Below are positions 45,161 through 55,136 of a stretch of DNA of 64,000 bases, piece by piece. The DNA is from Palauibacter sp965207805 (GTDB lineage: Bacteria > Gemmatimonadota > Gemmatimonadetes > Palauibacterales > Palauibacteraceae): the NCBI GenBank assembly GCA_965207805.1, contig OZ242312.1:1364001-1428000 (forward strand). The letters are read 5' to 3'. The translations under genes were made by a program, and so were the position numbers. Numbering within the stretch: position 1 is the first letter of the stretch; the number at the start of each line of letters is the position of its first letter. Below the pieces are notes generated by a model. That model was not told the origin of the DNA, did not search any database, and saw nothing but the letters and a program-made list of their open reading frames with translations.

Positions 45161-47488
45161 ATGGTCACAGTCATGAAGATCCGATCGTTGGCCGCCACGC
45201 TGGCCGCCTTCACTGTCCTGGTCTCGATCGTCGGTCCCGCGACGCTCGCCGCGCAGGGATTCGGCACTTCGGTGCTCGTGGCCGGGGGCGGAGTTCTGGT
45301 GGGGGAGCCCACCTCCGAGCGAGAGCCCGGAAGCGTGCGCGTCTTCCGCGACGGCCGCTGGACGGAGGTTCAGGCGCTGTACGCGCCCGACGCGGCAGCA
45401 CGAGATGGCTTCGGGGCAGCGCTGGCGGCCGGCGGTCCGCACCTGTTCGTGGGCGCCCCTGGGGCGGGCGTCGTGCACGTGTTCGAGCGCGAGGGTGCCG
45501 AATGGCGGCACGCCGCGGAGATCTCCTCGCCGGGCCTGGAGGCGTTCGGGCGCTCGCTGGCCGCCGGGGACACCCACCTCCTCGTGGCGGCCGCGGACGG
45601 CGCGGGCGGGCAGGGCGTCGTCGTTGCCTACCGGCGCGTGAACGGGGGCTGGGAGGAGGAAGCGCGTCTGGCAGCGGATGGCGCGCCGGCGGGGTTTGGG
45701 GCCTCGATCGCGCTCGGCGGTGACCTTGCGCTGGTCGGCGCGCCGCTCGTCGATGAGGGTCGCGGCGAGGCGTACCTCTTCGCCTTCGAGGCGGACGCGG
45801 GCTGGCAGCGCGTCGCGCGGCTCGGCGGCGATGACGGAGACGCGGGGCGCGCCTTCGGGTCGGCGGTCGCGTTCGCGGGCGAGGAGGCGCTGGTCGGCGC
45901 GGCCGGTCAGGATGCCGGGCTCGGCGCCATCCACCGGTTCGCGAGGGACGCAGCCGGGGAGTGGCAGCTCGCGGAGACCGTGGCGCCCGACAACGCGGCC
46001 CCCACCGCGTTCGGTGCCGCGCTCGCCGTGCACGGCGCCACCGCGTGGGTCGGCGCGCCCCTGGCCGGCGGAAGGGGTCTCGTGTACCGGATGGAACGCT
46101 CCGAGGACGGCTGGACCGTTGAAGCCGGGTTCGACATGCCGGGCCGGGAACCGGTCCAGGTCGGACGAGTCGTGGCTGCGGGGAGCGGTCGGGTCGTCGC
46201 GGGTCTGCCCGCCGACGACTTCGGGGCCGGGTCCGCCGTGCTCATGGACATCCGGTCCAGCAGGTTGGTCCGGCTCGCGAGCGAGCAGGTCGGGCTCTCC
46301 TCGATCTCGGGCGGCCAGATCGACTGCGAAGAGGGGCTCGCGGAGGGCTTCGACTGCGACCGCGTGGACCTCCTCTCCTTCATCCCGCGGGAAGAACTCG
46401 GCGCCCCCCGCGGCGTCCGCCTCAACGACGTGTGGGGCTGGACCGATCCGGCGACGCGACGCGAATACGCGCTCGTGGGCCGCATGGACGGCATCGCGTT
46501 CGTAGATGTCACGGATCCGTTCAACCCGCGGTATCTCGGCAACTTCGCCAAGACGCCGGGGAGCCGGTCGAACACGTGGCGCGACATGAAGGTGTTCAGG
46601 GACCACATGTTCGTCGTCGCCGACGGGGCGGGACAGCACGGGATGCAGGTCTTCGACCTCACGCAGCTGCGCGACGTCACGGAGCCCCGGGAATGGAAGC
46701 CCACGGCGCTGTACGAGGACGTCGCCTCGGTACACAACGTCGCGATCAACGAGGAGACGGGTTTCGCGTACCTGGTGGGCGCCTCCGGCGGAGGCGAGAC
46801 ATGCGGCGGCGGTTCGCACATCGTCGACATCAACGACCCGCTCAATCCCGTGTTCGTCGGCTGTTTCGCCCATCCGAACACCGGGCGCCGCAACACCGGG
46901 AACTCGCACGACACGCAGTGCGTGGTCTACCGGGGCCCGGACGAGGACTACACGGGCCGCGAGATCTGCGTGAACGCGAACGAGACGGCGATTTCCATCG
47001 CCGACGTGACGGACAAGTCGAACCCCGTCGCCGTGGCACGGGCCGAATACCCGAACGTGGCCTACGCGCACCAGGGCTGGCTCACCGAAGACCACGCCTA
47101 CTTCTACTCCAACGACGAACTCGACGAGGTGAGCGGGCAGGTGGACGCGACCCGGACCCTCGTGTGGGATCTGCGGGACCTGGAAGATCCACTCCTCGTC
47201 CGGGAGTACTACAGCGACACGAAGGTCACGGACCACAACCTCTACGTGCGGGGCGACCGCCTCTACATGTCGAACAACCGCGCCGGGCTGCGCGTGCTCG
47301 ACATCAGCGACCCGGAGAACCCGACGGAGGCGGGGAGCTTCGATACCACGCCCTGGGGCGAGGACGCGGCGGGCTTCGACGGCACATGGAGCGTCTATCC
47401 GTACTTTGAGAGCGGGACGATCCTCCTCTCGAGCCGGCGCGAGGGACTGTTTCTCGTGAAGGCGCGGCAAGAGCGGCTTGTCCCCTGA
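45161..47488 (+). CDS. Secreted FG-GAP/choice-of-anchor B (LVIVD) propeller protein
   Basis: A 775-residue exported protein, start ATG 45161 set by GGAGGA 8 bases upstream. The signal peptide ends near residue 31 (GPATLAAQG). Residues 35-370 consist of FG-GAP-like repeats of the form 'FGxALAxxGxxLxVGAP' (for example FGAALAAGGPHLFVGAP, FGASIALGGDLALVGAP). Residues 400-765 carry LVIVD/choice-of-anchor B repeats (FVDVTDPFNPRYLGNF, HIVDINDPLNPVFVGCF, LDISDPENP) with a cysteine-rich loop (ETCGGGSH). The last residues are RQERLVP, shared with the protein at 49270. Function unknown; probably extracellular adhesion or binding. Confidence 0.88.
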   Translation: MVTVMKIRSLAATLAAFTVLVSIVGPATLAAQGFGTSVLVAGGGVLVGEPTSEREPGSVRVFRDGRWTEVQALYAPDAAARDGFGAALAAGGPHLFVGAPGAGVVHVFEREGAEWRHAAEISSPGLEAFGRSLAAGDTHLLVAAADGAGGQGVVVAYRRVNGGWEEEARLAADGAPAGFGASIALGGDLALVGAPLVDEGRGEAYLFAFEADAGWQRVARLGGDDGDAGRAFGSAVAFAGEEALVGAAGQDAGLGAIHRFARDAAGEWQLAETVAPDNAAPTAFGAALAVHGATAWVGAPLAGGRGLVYRMERSEDGWTVEAGFDMPGREPVQVGRVVAAGSGRVVAGLPADDFGAGSAVLMDIRSSRLVRLASEQVGLSSISGGQIDCEEGLAEGFDCDRVDLLSFIPREELGAPRGVRLNDVWGWTDPATRREYALVGRMDGIAFVDVTDPFNPRYLGNFAKTPGSRSNTWRDMKVFRDHMFVVADGAGQHGMQVFDLTQLRDVTEPREWKPTALYEDVASVHNVAINEETGFAYLVGASGGGETCGGGSHIVDINDPLNPVFVGCFAHPNTGRRNTGNSHDTQCVVYRGPDEDYTGREICVNANETAISIADVTDKSNPVAVARAEYPNVAYAHQGWLTEDHAYFYSNDELDEVSGQVDATRTLVWDLRDLEDPLLVREYYSDTKVTDHNLYVRGDRLYMSNNRAGLRVLDISDPENPTEAGSFDTTPWGEDAAGFDGTWSVYPYFESGTILLSSRREGLFLVKARQERLVP

Positions 47489-47491
47489 CCC

Positions 47492-49171
47492 ATGTGTTCC
47501 GTCCTCGGCATCTTCGAGATCGAGCCCGGCGCGGCGGGCCTCCGACGCCGGGCGCTCGACCTTTCGCGGCGCCAGCGGCACCGGGGCCCGGACTGGAGCG
47601 GGATCTACACGGGCGAACGCGCGATCCTGGCGCACGAGCGGCTCTCGATCGTGGACGTGGAGAGCGGGGCGCAGCCCCTGTTCGGACCCGACCGCACGAC
47701 GGTGCTCGCGGTCAACGGGGAGATCTATAACCACTCGGAGCTGGAGCAGGGCGTGGCGCGCGGCTATCCGTTCCGGACGCGCTCGGACTGCGAGGTCATC
47801 CTCGCCCTGTACGAGGGACGGCCCGACGCCCCCGCGGAGTGGCTCAATGAGCTGAGCGGGATCTTCGCCTTCGCGCTCTACGACGAGACGCGCGAGCGCT
47901 ACCTGATCGCGCGCGATCCCATCGGCGTGATGCCGCTCTACACGGGCCGGGACACTGAGGGGCGCTTCTACGTGGCCTCCGAGATGAAGGCGCTCATCGA
48001 CACCTGTCCGGAGATCCATGACTTCCCGCCGGGCCACATGCTCGACAGCCGTAGCGGGGACGGCCAGCCGGTGCCGTATTACCGGCCCGGATGGCGCGAG
48101 TACGACGCGGCGGCGGGCGGACCGACGGATCCCGCGCGGGTGCGCGACGCTCTTGAGGAGGCCGTACACCGGCAGCTGATGTCGGACGTCCCTTACGGCG
48201 TCCTCCTCTCGGGCGGTCTCGACTCGTCGATCATCTCGGCCCTGGCCATGAAGTTCTCGCGCCGGCGTGTGGAGACGGGGGATGCGGAGGAGGCCTGGTG
48301 GCCGCGGCTGCATTCGTTCGCCGTCGGGCTCGAGGGGGCGCCGGACGTGGCGGCGGCGCGTGCGGCGGCGGACGCGATCGGCACCGTGCATCACGAGATC
48401 GTCTATACCCTTCAGGAGGGGCTCGACGCAGTCTCCGAGGTCATCCGCCACCTGGAGACGTTCGACGTGACGACCGTGCGGGCGTCCACGCCGATGTACC
48501 TCATGGCGCGCCGCATCAAGGCGATGGGGATCAAGATGGTGCTCTCGGGCGAGGGCGCCGACGAGGTCTTCGGGGGCTATCTCTACTTCCACAAGGCCCC
48601 CGACGCGAGGGCGTTCCACGAGGAGACCGTCCGCAAGCTCGACCAGCTCCACAAGTACGACTGCCTGCGCGCGAACAAGTCGATGGCGGCCTGGGGCGTG
48701 GAGGCACGCGTCCCCTTCCTCGACCGTGAGTTCCTCGATGTCGCCATGGCCCTCGATCCGGAGTCGAAGCGGCCGGTGGACGGACGCATGGAGAAGCACA
48801 TCCTGCGCGAGGCCTTCGAGGGACTCCTCCCGGACGAGATCCTGTGGCGGCAGAAGGAGCAGTTCTCCGACGGCGTGGGCTACTCCTGGATCGACAGCCT
48901 GAAGGAGATGGCCGAGGGCGAGATCGGCGACGGGCAGCTCGCGAGGGCGGCGGCGCGGTTCCCCACCAACACGCCGCTCACGAAGGAAGCGTACCTCTAC
49001 CGCTCGATCTTCGCGTCGCACTTCCCGGGCGAGCCGGCCGTCCGCTGCGTCCCGGAGGGCCCGAGCATCGCGTGCAGCACGCCGGCGGCCATCGCCTGGG
49101 ATCCGGCCTTCGCGGACATGGCCGATCCCTCGGGCCGCGCCGTGCAGGGCGTCCACGCCCACAGCTACTGA
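47492..49171 (+). CDS. asnB: Asparagine synthase (glutamine-hydrolysing), class B
   Basis: A 559-residue AsnB. Cys2, the N-terminal nucleophile of the class II glutaminase domain, follows the start methionine (MCSVLGIF). The glutaminase part reads RRQRHRGPDWSG and FAFALYDETRERYLIARDPIG. The synthase domain begins near 195, with the PP-loop VLLSGGLDSSIISALA and GEGADEVFGGYLYFHKAPD. It converts aspartate to asparagine using glutamine and ATP. Its start lies three bases after the preceding secreted-protein gene, so it may be translated from the same message. Confidence 0.95.
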   Translation: MCSVLGIFEIEPGAAGLRRRALDLSRRQRHRGPDWSGIYTGERAILAHERLSIVDVESGAQPLFGPDRTTVLAVNGEIYNHSELEQGVARGYPFRTRSDCEVILALYEGRPDAPAEWLNELSGIFAFALYDETRERYLIARDPIGVMPLYTGRDTEGRFYVASEMKALIDTCPEIHDFPPGHMLDSRSGDGQPVPYYRPGWREYDAAAGGPTDPARVRDALEEAVHRQLMSDVPYGVLLSGGLDSSIISALAMKFSRRRVETGDAEEAWWPRLHSFAVGLEGAPDVAAARAAADAIGTVHHEIVYTLQEGLDAVSEVIRHLETFDVTTVRASTPMYLMARRIKAMGIKMVLSGEGADEVFGGYLYFHKAPDARAFHEETVRKLDQLHKYDCLRANKSMAAWGVEARVPFLDREFLDVAMALDPESKRPVDGRMEKHILREAFEGLLPDEILWRQKEQFSDGVGYSWIDSLKEMAEGEIGDGQLARAAARFPTNTPLTKEAYLYRSIFASHFPGEPAVRCVPEGPSIACSTPAAIAWDPAFADMADPSGRAVQGVHAHSY

Positions 49172-49269
49172 CGGTCCATCGTTTGCGTGGCCCCTCGCGG
49201 GGCGGGCATCTTGAGGTCATCCCGGTGGATTCTCCCGACGACAAACTCCCGGATGACGAAGGTCGAACG

Positions 49270-51297
49270 ATGAAGACCCCTGCCAGTCGTGCCGAACTCC
49301 GGTTGACCGCCCTTCTCGCACTCTGCGCTGTTGCGCTCGCGGTGAGTCCGCCCGCCGTGGCGCAGGAGGCGGTTTCGGTCGAGATCGTCCCGGGCGCGGT
49401 GTCGCTCGACGTGGGGGACGAGGTGACGCTCACGGCGCGTGTCCTGGATGCGGAGGGCAACGCGGTCGATGCCCAGGTTCTGTTCTTCCCGTCGTTCGCG
49501 GACGGACGTAGCGGGAGCGCGCGGCAGAGCATCGACGTGGACCGGGCGACGGGCCGGATCAGAGCGGTCAAGGGCGGTGAGTTTCTGATCTCCGCCATCG
49601 TCGCGACGGCGCGTGGCCTGCGCGGGGAGGCCATGGTGAGCGTGGCCTTTCCGCCGCTCGACCGGATCGATGTGACGCCTTCGGGCGGGTCGACGTATGT
49701 CGGCGTCGCGACGCGTCACCGGGCCACGCTGCTCGACACCGCGGAGGACGAGCGTGACGGCGAGATCCGCTGGTCCACCTCCGACGAGGGCGTGGCGACC
49801 GTGGACCGCTTCGGCATCCTCACGGCGCACGCGCCCGGACAGGTCGTGCTGCACGCCGAAGCGGAGGGGATCGCCGCGGAGGTCCGCTACGACGTCAGGG
49901 ACAACCCCGCGGCTCGCCTCACGGTGTCGGGGAGCGCGGAGCGGGCGCGAACGGGCGACGTCGTGCGTTTCGAGGCGACGGTCGAGGATGCGATGGGCGG
50001 AGCGGTGGGCGACCTCCCGGTCACGTGGACCGTGATGTCGGATCCCTCCATCGAGGCGACGGCGGACATCCCTCCGGCCGAGATCGATGAGAAGGGCCGG
50101 TTCGTGGCCTACTTCCCCGGCGTGTACACGGTCGTCGCCAACGTGCCGGGCCGCGCCGCGCGCACCTCGCTGGAGGTCCATCCGAGGCACGCCTCGCAGG
50201 AAGTCACGTTCGTAGGGCAGGGACAAGTCAACAACGAGCGCACCTCGGACCTGTGGGTGTGGGAGGGAGTCGATCGTCGCGACTACGCGATCACCGGCAC
50301 GCACGCGGCGGCGGGAGCCGTCTATTTCTGGGATGTGACGGATCCCGCGAGTCCCGTCCTCACGGACTCGGTCGTCGTCGATGCGCGCACGACGAACGAC
50401 GTGAAGGTGAGCGAGGACGGGGAGATCTGCGTCATCTCGCGCGAGGGCGCCTCGAACCGGCGCAACGGGATCGTCATCCTCGACTGCCGGAACCCGCGGG
50501 ACGTGACGACGATCTCCGTGTTCGACGACGAGCTTACGGGCGGCGTCCACAACCTCTTCATCCACGAGGGTCACGTGTACGCGGTGAACAACGGGCGCCG
50601 CTTCGACGTGATCAACATCGAGGATCCGGCCCGCCCGCACCGCGTGGGCCGGTTCGAGCTCGACACGCCGGGGCACGCGATCCACGACATCTGGATCGTG
50701 GACGGGATCGCGTACACGTCGAACTGGGGCGACGGGGTCGTGCTCATCGACGTCGGGGGCGGCGACCGCGGAGGCTCTCCGTCCAATCCCGTGGAGATCG
50801 CGCGCTTCCGCGACATCGGCGGGCGGACGCACGCGGCCTTCCCGTACCGGAGTCCGACCGGGCGCTTCTACGTGTTCATGGGAGACGAGGCGGGGCGCCC
50901 GGGCTTCGACGGACAGGATCCCGAGCGCACGCCGCAGTTCATGTCGGGCTACATCCACGTGGTCGACTTCACGGATCCCGGGAACCCGGAGGAAGTTGCG
51001 CGCTACGAGATCCCCGAGGCGGGGTCGCACAACATGTGGATCGAGGACGACAAGCTGTACGCGGCGTTCTACAACGGCGGGCTGCGGGTGCTCGACATCT
51101 CCGGCGAACTGAAGGGGAACCTGGGCGAGCAGGGCCGGGAGATCGCGCGCTACATGGCGTACGATCCGGACGGCGTGGTGGCGAACGCGCCCTTCACCTG
51201 GGGCCCCCAAATCCACAAGGGGAACCTCTTCTTCGCGGAGTATTTCAGCGGGCTGTGGGCGGTGAAACTCCAGCCGCGCCAGGAACTCGTCCCGTAA
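49270..51297 (+). CDS. Secreted Ig-like/LVIVD repeat protein
   Basis: A 675-residue exported protein. The signal peptide ends near residue 31 (PPAVAQEAV). Residues 33-310 carry three or four bacterial Ig-like (BIG2-type) domains (VSLDVGDEVTLTARVLD, IRWSTSDEGVATVDRFG, RTGDVVRFEATVEDAMGG). Residues 320-670 are LVIVD-type repeats (YFWDVTDPASPVLTD, VVDFTDPGNPEEVARYEI, RVLDISGE). The last residues, QPRQELVP, nearly repeat the end of the protein at 45161. The start is ATG 49270; the frame is open much further upstream but has no ribosome site there. Function unknown, likely extracellular. It lies 98 bases after asnB. Confidence 0.88.
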   Translation: MKTPASRAELRLTALLALCAVALAVSPPAVAQEAVSVEIVPGAVSLDVGDEVTLTARVLDAEGNAVDAQVLFFPSFADGRSGSARQSIDVDRATGRIRAVKGGEFLISAIVATARGLRGEAMVSVAFPPLDRIDVTPSGGSTYVGVATRHRATLLDTAEDERDGEIRWSTSDEGVATVDRFGILTAHAPGQVVLHAEAEGIAAEVRYDVRDNPAARLTVSGSAERARTGDVVRFEATVEDAMGGAVGDLPVTWTVMSDPSIEATADIPPAEIDEKGRFVAYFPGVYTVVANVPGRAARTSLEVHPRHASQEVTFVGQGQVNNERTSDLWVWEGVDRRDYAITGTHAAAGAVYFWDVTDPASPVLTDSVVVDARTTNDVKVSEDGEICVISREGASNRRNGIVILDCRNPRDVTTISVFDDELTGGVHNLFIHEGHVYAVNNGRRFDVINIEDPARPHRVGRFELDTPGHAIHDIWIVDGIAYTSNWGDGVVLIDVGGGDRGGSPSNPVEIARFRDIGGRTHAAFPYRSPTGRFYVFMGDEAGRPGFDGQDPERTPQFMSGYIHVVDFTDPGNPEEVARYEIPEAGSHNMWIEDDKLYAAFYNGGLRVLDISGELKGNLGEQGREIARYMAYDPDGVVANAPFTWGPQIHKGNLFFAEYFSGLWAVKLQPRQELVP

Positions 51298-51311
51298 CGG
51301 GATTGAACTCC

Positions 51312-51836
51312 GTGCGAATCTCCGCCCGGATCAACGGCAGCACGTGGTCCGGGGAGGTGGAGCCCCGGCTCCTCCTGTCGGACTTCCTGCGCGCCGAGGT
51401 CGGGCTCACCGGCACGCACGTGGGGTGCGAGCACGGGGTGTGCGGGGCGTGCACCGTGCAGCTGGACGGGGAACCGGTGCGGGCTTGCCTCATGTTCGCG
51501 GTGCAGATAGACGGACACGAGGTGACGACGGTCGAGGGGCTCGCCGAGGCGGCGCCCGGGGAAGCGATCTCCGTCGAACAGCTGCACCCGGTCCAGCAGG
51601 CCCTGCACGAGGCGCACGGTCTGCAGTGCGGCTTCTGCACGCCGGGGATCCTGATGACCGCGGAAGCCTTCCTGCGCGAAAATCCGGCCCCCTCGCGGGA
51701 CGAGATCCGCGAGGCCGTGTCCGGGCACCTGTGCCGCTGCACGGGCTACCACAACATCGTCGAGGGGGTCGCGCTCGCGGCCGAGCGCCTCGCGGCGCGC
51801 GGCCCCGGCCTCGGCGCCGACGGAGACGACCCCTGA
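51312..51836 (+). CDS. [2Fe-2S] subunit of a molybdenum hydroxylase
   Basis: A 174-residue small (CoxS-like) subunit with two [2Fe-2S] clusters. The plant-type ferredoxin cluster uses C39, C44, C47 and C59 (GCEHGVCGACTV). The second uses C106, C109, C141 and C143 (LQCGFCTPG, CRCTGYHN). It passes electrons from the Mo site to FAD. GTG 51312 is chosen because it gives the normal CoxS length; TTG 51303 is an alternative and neither has a strong ribosome site. First gene of a four-gene unit, and 17 bases before the large subunit. Confidence 0.93.
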   Translation: MRISARINGSTWSGEVEPRLLLSDFLRAEVGLTGTHVGCEHGVCGACTVQLDGEPVRACLMFAVQIDGHEVTTVEGLAEAAPGEAISVEQLHPVQQALHEAHGLQCGFCTPGILMTAEAFLRENPAPSRDEIREAVSGHLCRCTGYHNIVEGVALAAERLAARGPGLGADGDDP

Positions 51837-51852
51837 GCCGGGTGGGTCGCGC

Positions 51853-54243
51853 ATGAGCCGCGTCGGCGGGGCTTGGGTCGGGGCGCGGGTGCCGCGCAAC
51901 GAGGACGCGCGACTGCTGACCGGCCGCGCGCAGTTCGTGGAGGACGTCGAGCCGCCGGGCGCGCTGCACGTCGCCTTCGTGCGCAGCGACCTGCCCGCCG
52001 GGCGGCTGCGCGGGCTCGATGTGGAGCGCGCGCGGGCGCATCCCGGCGTCCACGCCGTGTTCACGGCCGCCGATCTCGGCCTGCTCCTGCGGCCCGGCGC
52101 CGTGCTCGTGCCGCCGCCGCCGCTCGAAGGGTTGGTGTTCCACGCGCGCACCGCACTCCCCCTCGTCCGCGACCGGATCCGGCACCAGGGCGAGGCGCTG
52201 GCGATGATCGTCGCGGAGAGCCGCTACGTGGCCGAGGACGCGGCCCAGCTCGTGGAGGCCGACATCGAACCGCTCGATCCCGTCGTGGATCTCGGGCGGG
52301 CGCTCGATGACGACGCACCGCGGATCCACGACGACCTTCCGTCGAACCTCGCGGCGTACGTCCGGCAGACGAAGGGGGACTACGCCGCCGCCCGCGCGCG
52401 GGCCGACCTCGTCCTCGAGCGCCGCCTCTCCTACGACCGGGGGATCGGCGGCGCGATCGAGAACCGGGCCGTCGTGGCGGAGTGGGATGCGCGGGCCGAC
52501 CGGCTGCAGGTATGGGATACGACGCAGGCCCCCATCCCCGTGCGCAACGTCGTGGCCGCCGCGCTCGGCCTGTCGGAGTCGCAGGTGCGGTTCATCGCAC
52601 CCTTCGTGGGGGGCGGCTTCGGCCCGAAGATCATGTTCTACGCGGAAGAGATCCTCATCCCCTGGGCCTCGATCCAGCTGGGGCGGCCCGTGAAGTGGGT
52701 CGAAGACCGGTACGAGAACTTCTTCGCCACCACCCAGGAGCGCGGGCAACTGCACGAGGCGGAGATCGCGGTCACGCGCGAGGGCCGGATTCTGGGCGTG
52801 CGGGACATCTTCATCCACGATTCGGGCGCATACGACCCCTACGGTCTCACGATCCCCATCAACACCCAGTGCACGCTTCTCGGGCCCTACCGGGTGCCGA
52901 GCTACGAGAGCGAGTTCCGGGTCGCCTTCACGAACAAGCCGATTGTCACGCCCGTGCGCGGCGCCGGCCGGCAGCACGGCGTGTTCGTCATGGAGCGCCT
53001 GCTCGACCTCGCGGCCCGGGGCCTCGGCCTCGATCCGGTCGAGATCCGCCGCCGCAACCTGATCGGCCCGGACGAGTTCCCGTACAACCACGAGATCATG
53101 TACCAGGACTTCGCTCCGCTCCGGTACGACAGCGGGAGTTACGAGGAGTCGCTGGAAGAGGCCGTCCGTCTCGTCGGCCACGAGACGTTCCCGCGGGAAC
53201 GCGAGCGGGCGGACGCCGACGGACGTGTGGTCGGCGTCGGAGTCGTCAACTACGTGGAGGGGACGGGAATCGGCCCCTACGAGGGGGCCCGCATCACGGT
53301 CGAGCCAGGAGGCACGGTGCGCCTCGCGACCGGCGTGGGCACCCAGGGCCAGGGGCACTTCACCTCCTTCGCGCAGATCGTGGCCGACGCCATCGGGGTG
53401 CAGCCGTCCGACGTGCGGGTCGTGACTGGTGACACGAGCGACTTCCACTGGGGGACGGGCACGTTCGCGAGCCGCGGGGCGGTCGTGGCCGGCAACGCGA
53501 TCCACGCCGCCGCGCTGTCCGTGCGGGAGAAGATCCTGCGCCACGCCGCGAAGGCGCTCGAGGTCGACCCCGATGACCTCGAACTCGCCGATGGCGCCGC
53601 CCGCGTGCGCGGTGCCCCGGACCTGTCCGTCGACCTCGGCGCGCTCGCGCTGAGCGCCAACCCGCTGCGCGGGGCCGTGGAGCCGGGGACCGAGCCGGGG
53701 CTCGAGGCGACCTCGTACTTCGGCCCGCCGTACGGCACGACGGCGAACGGAACGCATGCCGTCGTAGTGGCGGTCGATCCCGAGACGGCCATGGTCGAGA
53801 TCCTGCGCTACCTCGTCGTGCACGACTGCGGGACGGTGATCAACCCGACGATCGTGGAAGGCCAGATCCACGGCGGCGTCGCGGCGGGGATCGGGAACGC
53901 CTTTTACGAGGAACTCGTGTTCGACGAGTTCGGCGGGACGAGCAACGCCTCGTTCATGGACTACCTGCTCCCGACGTCGACGGACGTGCCCGCGATCGAA
54001 ACGGCACATCTGGAGACGCCTTCGACGCTGAACCCGTTGGGGACGAAGGGGGTGGGGGAGGGGGGCGCGATCCCGGTGGCCGCCGCCTTCGCGCAGGCCG
54101 TCGAGGACGCGCTGGCGGACATCGCGCCGGGACTGGAGATCCTCGACATCCCGCTGAGCCCCGGCCGCCTGTTCGAACTCCTGCAGGCGCAGCACGAGTC
54201 ACGGCCGGAGTCACGTTCGGAGCCGGCGGGAGGGTCGTCGTGA
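51853..54243 (+). CDS. Molybdenum hydroxylase large subunit (xanthine dehydrogenase family)
   Basis: A 796-residue molybdopterin-cytosine-dinucleotide-binding subunit. It starts ARVPRNEDARLLTGRAQFVED, typical for CoxL/aldehyde oxidase forms. The active-site loop is PVRGAGRQHGVFVMERLLD (near residue 368), lacking the cysteine of true CO dehydrogenase (AYXCSFR), so this is a form II-like oxidase of unknown substrate. Catalytic glutamate is in GTKGVGEGGAIP (about 732-737). Mo-pterin residues include FVGGGFGPKI and TGVGTQGQGHF. It overlaps the FAD subunit by four bases (GTGA). Confidence 0.94.
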   Translation: MSRVGGAWVGARVPRNEDARLLTGRAQFVEDVEPPGALHVAFVRSDLPAGRLRGLDVERARAHPGVHAVFTAADLGLLLRPGAVLVPPPPLEGLVFHARTALPLVRDRIRHQGEALAMIVAESRYVAEDAAQLVEADIEPLDPVVDLGRALDDDAPRIHDDLPSNLAAYVRQTKGDYAAARARADLVLERRLSYDRGIGGAIENRAVVAEWDARADRLQVWDTTQAPIPVRNVVAAALGLSESQVRFIAPFVGGGFGPKIMFYAEEILIPWASIQLGRPVKWVEDRYENFFATTQERGQLHEAEIAVTREGRILGVRDIFIHDSGAYDPYGLTIPINTQCTLLGPYRVPSYESEFRVAFTNKPIVTPVRGAGRQHGVFVMERLLDLAARGLGLDPVEIRRRNLIGPDEFPYNHEIMYQDFAPLRYDSGSYEESLEEAVRLVGHETFPRERERADADGRVVGVGVVNYVEGTGIGPYEGARITVEPGGTVRLATGVGTQGQGHFTSFAQIVADAIGVQPSDVRVVTGDTSDFHWGTGTFASRGAVVAGNAIHAAALSVREKILRHAAKALEVDPDDLELADGAARVRGAPDLSVDLGALALSANPLRGAVEPGTEPGLEATSYFGPPYGTTANGTHAVVVAVDPETAMVEILRYLVVHDCGTVINPTIVEGQIHGGVAAGIGNAFYEELVFDEFGGTSNASFMDYLLPTSTDVPAIETAHLETPSTLNPLGTKGVGEGGAIPVAAAFAQAVEDALADIAPGLEILDIPLSPGRLFELLQAQHESRPESRSEPAGGSS

Positions 54244-55136
54244 AGCCTCCCGCTTTCGAGTACGTGGCGGCGGCCGACCTCGATGAGGCGCTGGAGGCGC
54301 TCGCGGAGCCGTCGCTCGAGACGCGACCTCTCGCGGGCGGGCAGAGCCTCGTTCCGATGCTCAACTTCCGTCTCGCGGCGCCGGAACGTCTCGTGGATCT
54401 GAATGGGATCGACGAGTTGTCGCGGATCGGGGAGACGGAGGACGGAGGGCTGCATCTCGGCGCCATGGCCCGGCATCGTCAACTGGAGCGCGACCCGCTC
54501 ATCGCGCGGCGGGCCCCGCTCCTCGCGGAGGCGGCGCCCTTCATCGCCCACCCCCAGATCCGCTCGCGGGGCACCGTGGGGGGCTCCGTGGCGCACGCGG
54601 ATCCGGCCGCGGAACTGCCCGCCGTTCTCCTCACCCTCGGGGCGCGGGTCCGGATCGCGCGCCGCTCGCGAGGCGGAGAGCCCGGCTCCAGGGTCGAGCG
54701 AACCCTGGAGCTGGACGATTTCTTCCTCGGTCCCTTCTTCTCCGCGCTCGAGCCCGATGAACTCCTCACAGCCATCGACGTGCCTCCGTCCTCCCCGGGG
54801 GAGGGGACCGCCTTCGACGAGGTGGCCCGGCGCCGGGGCGACTACGCGCTCGCCGGCGTTGCCGCGCGGGTGCGGCTGGGTTCCGGCGGGGTGTGCGAAG
54901 AAGCCGCGATCTCGCTCGTGAACGGGGGACCCACGCCCGGGCTGATGACAGAAGCCGCGCGGATGCTCGTCGGCGCGGAGCCGACGCCCGAAGCGATCGA
55001 AGCCGCCGCGGCCGCCTGCGCGGAGACCTCGGAACCCGCCGCCGACATGCATGCCAACGAGGCGTACCGCCGACACCTGATCCGCGTGCTGACGAAGCGC
55101 GTGCTGTCGCGCGCGGCGGATCGCGCCCGGACTTGA
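54240..55136 (+). CDS. FAD-binding subunit of the molybdenum hydroxylase
   Basis: A 298-residue CoxM-like subunit. FAD contacts are LAGGQSLVPMLNFRLA and SRGTVGGSVAHADPAAELPA, followed by the C-terminal CO-dehydrogenase flavoprotein domain with RRGDYALAGVAARVRLG. It takes electrons from the [2Fe-2S] subunit and passes them to an acceptor. GTG 54240 overlaps the large-subunit stop, and its own stop overlaps the ligase start as TTGA at 55133. Confidence 0.93.
   Translation: MKPPAFEYVAAADLDEALEALAEPSLETRPLAGGQSLVPMLNFRLAAPERLVDLNGIDELSRIGETEDGGLHLGAMARHRQLERDPLIARRAPLLAEAAPFIAHPQIRSRGTVGGSVAHADPAAELPAVLLTLGARVRIARRSRGGEPGSRVERTLELDDFFLGPFFSALEPDELLTAIDVPPSSPGEGTAFDEVARRRGDYALAGVAARVRLGSGGVCEEAAISLVNGGPTPGLMTEAARMLVGAEPTPEAIEAAAAACAETSEPAADMHANEAYRRHLIRVLTKRVLSRAADRART

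Noticed and set aside
43439..49162. A 1907-codon open frame on the minus strand
   Set aside because: It lies opposite five well-recognised plus-strand genes (MBL-rhodanese, asnB and others). Its translation is Arg/Val/His-rich without any family motif; it results from the strong GC bias at third codon positions.
51490..54195. A 901-codon minus-strand frame across the molybdenum hydroxylase large subunit
   Set aside because: Antisense shadow; the plus-strand protein has all Mo-hydroxylase motifs.
51853..54243. Carbon monoxide dehydrogenase (CoxL form I)
   Set aside because: The active-site loop reads VRGAGRQ rather than AYXCSFR; without the cysteine CO oxidation should not be claimed.
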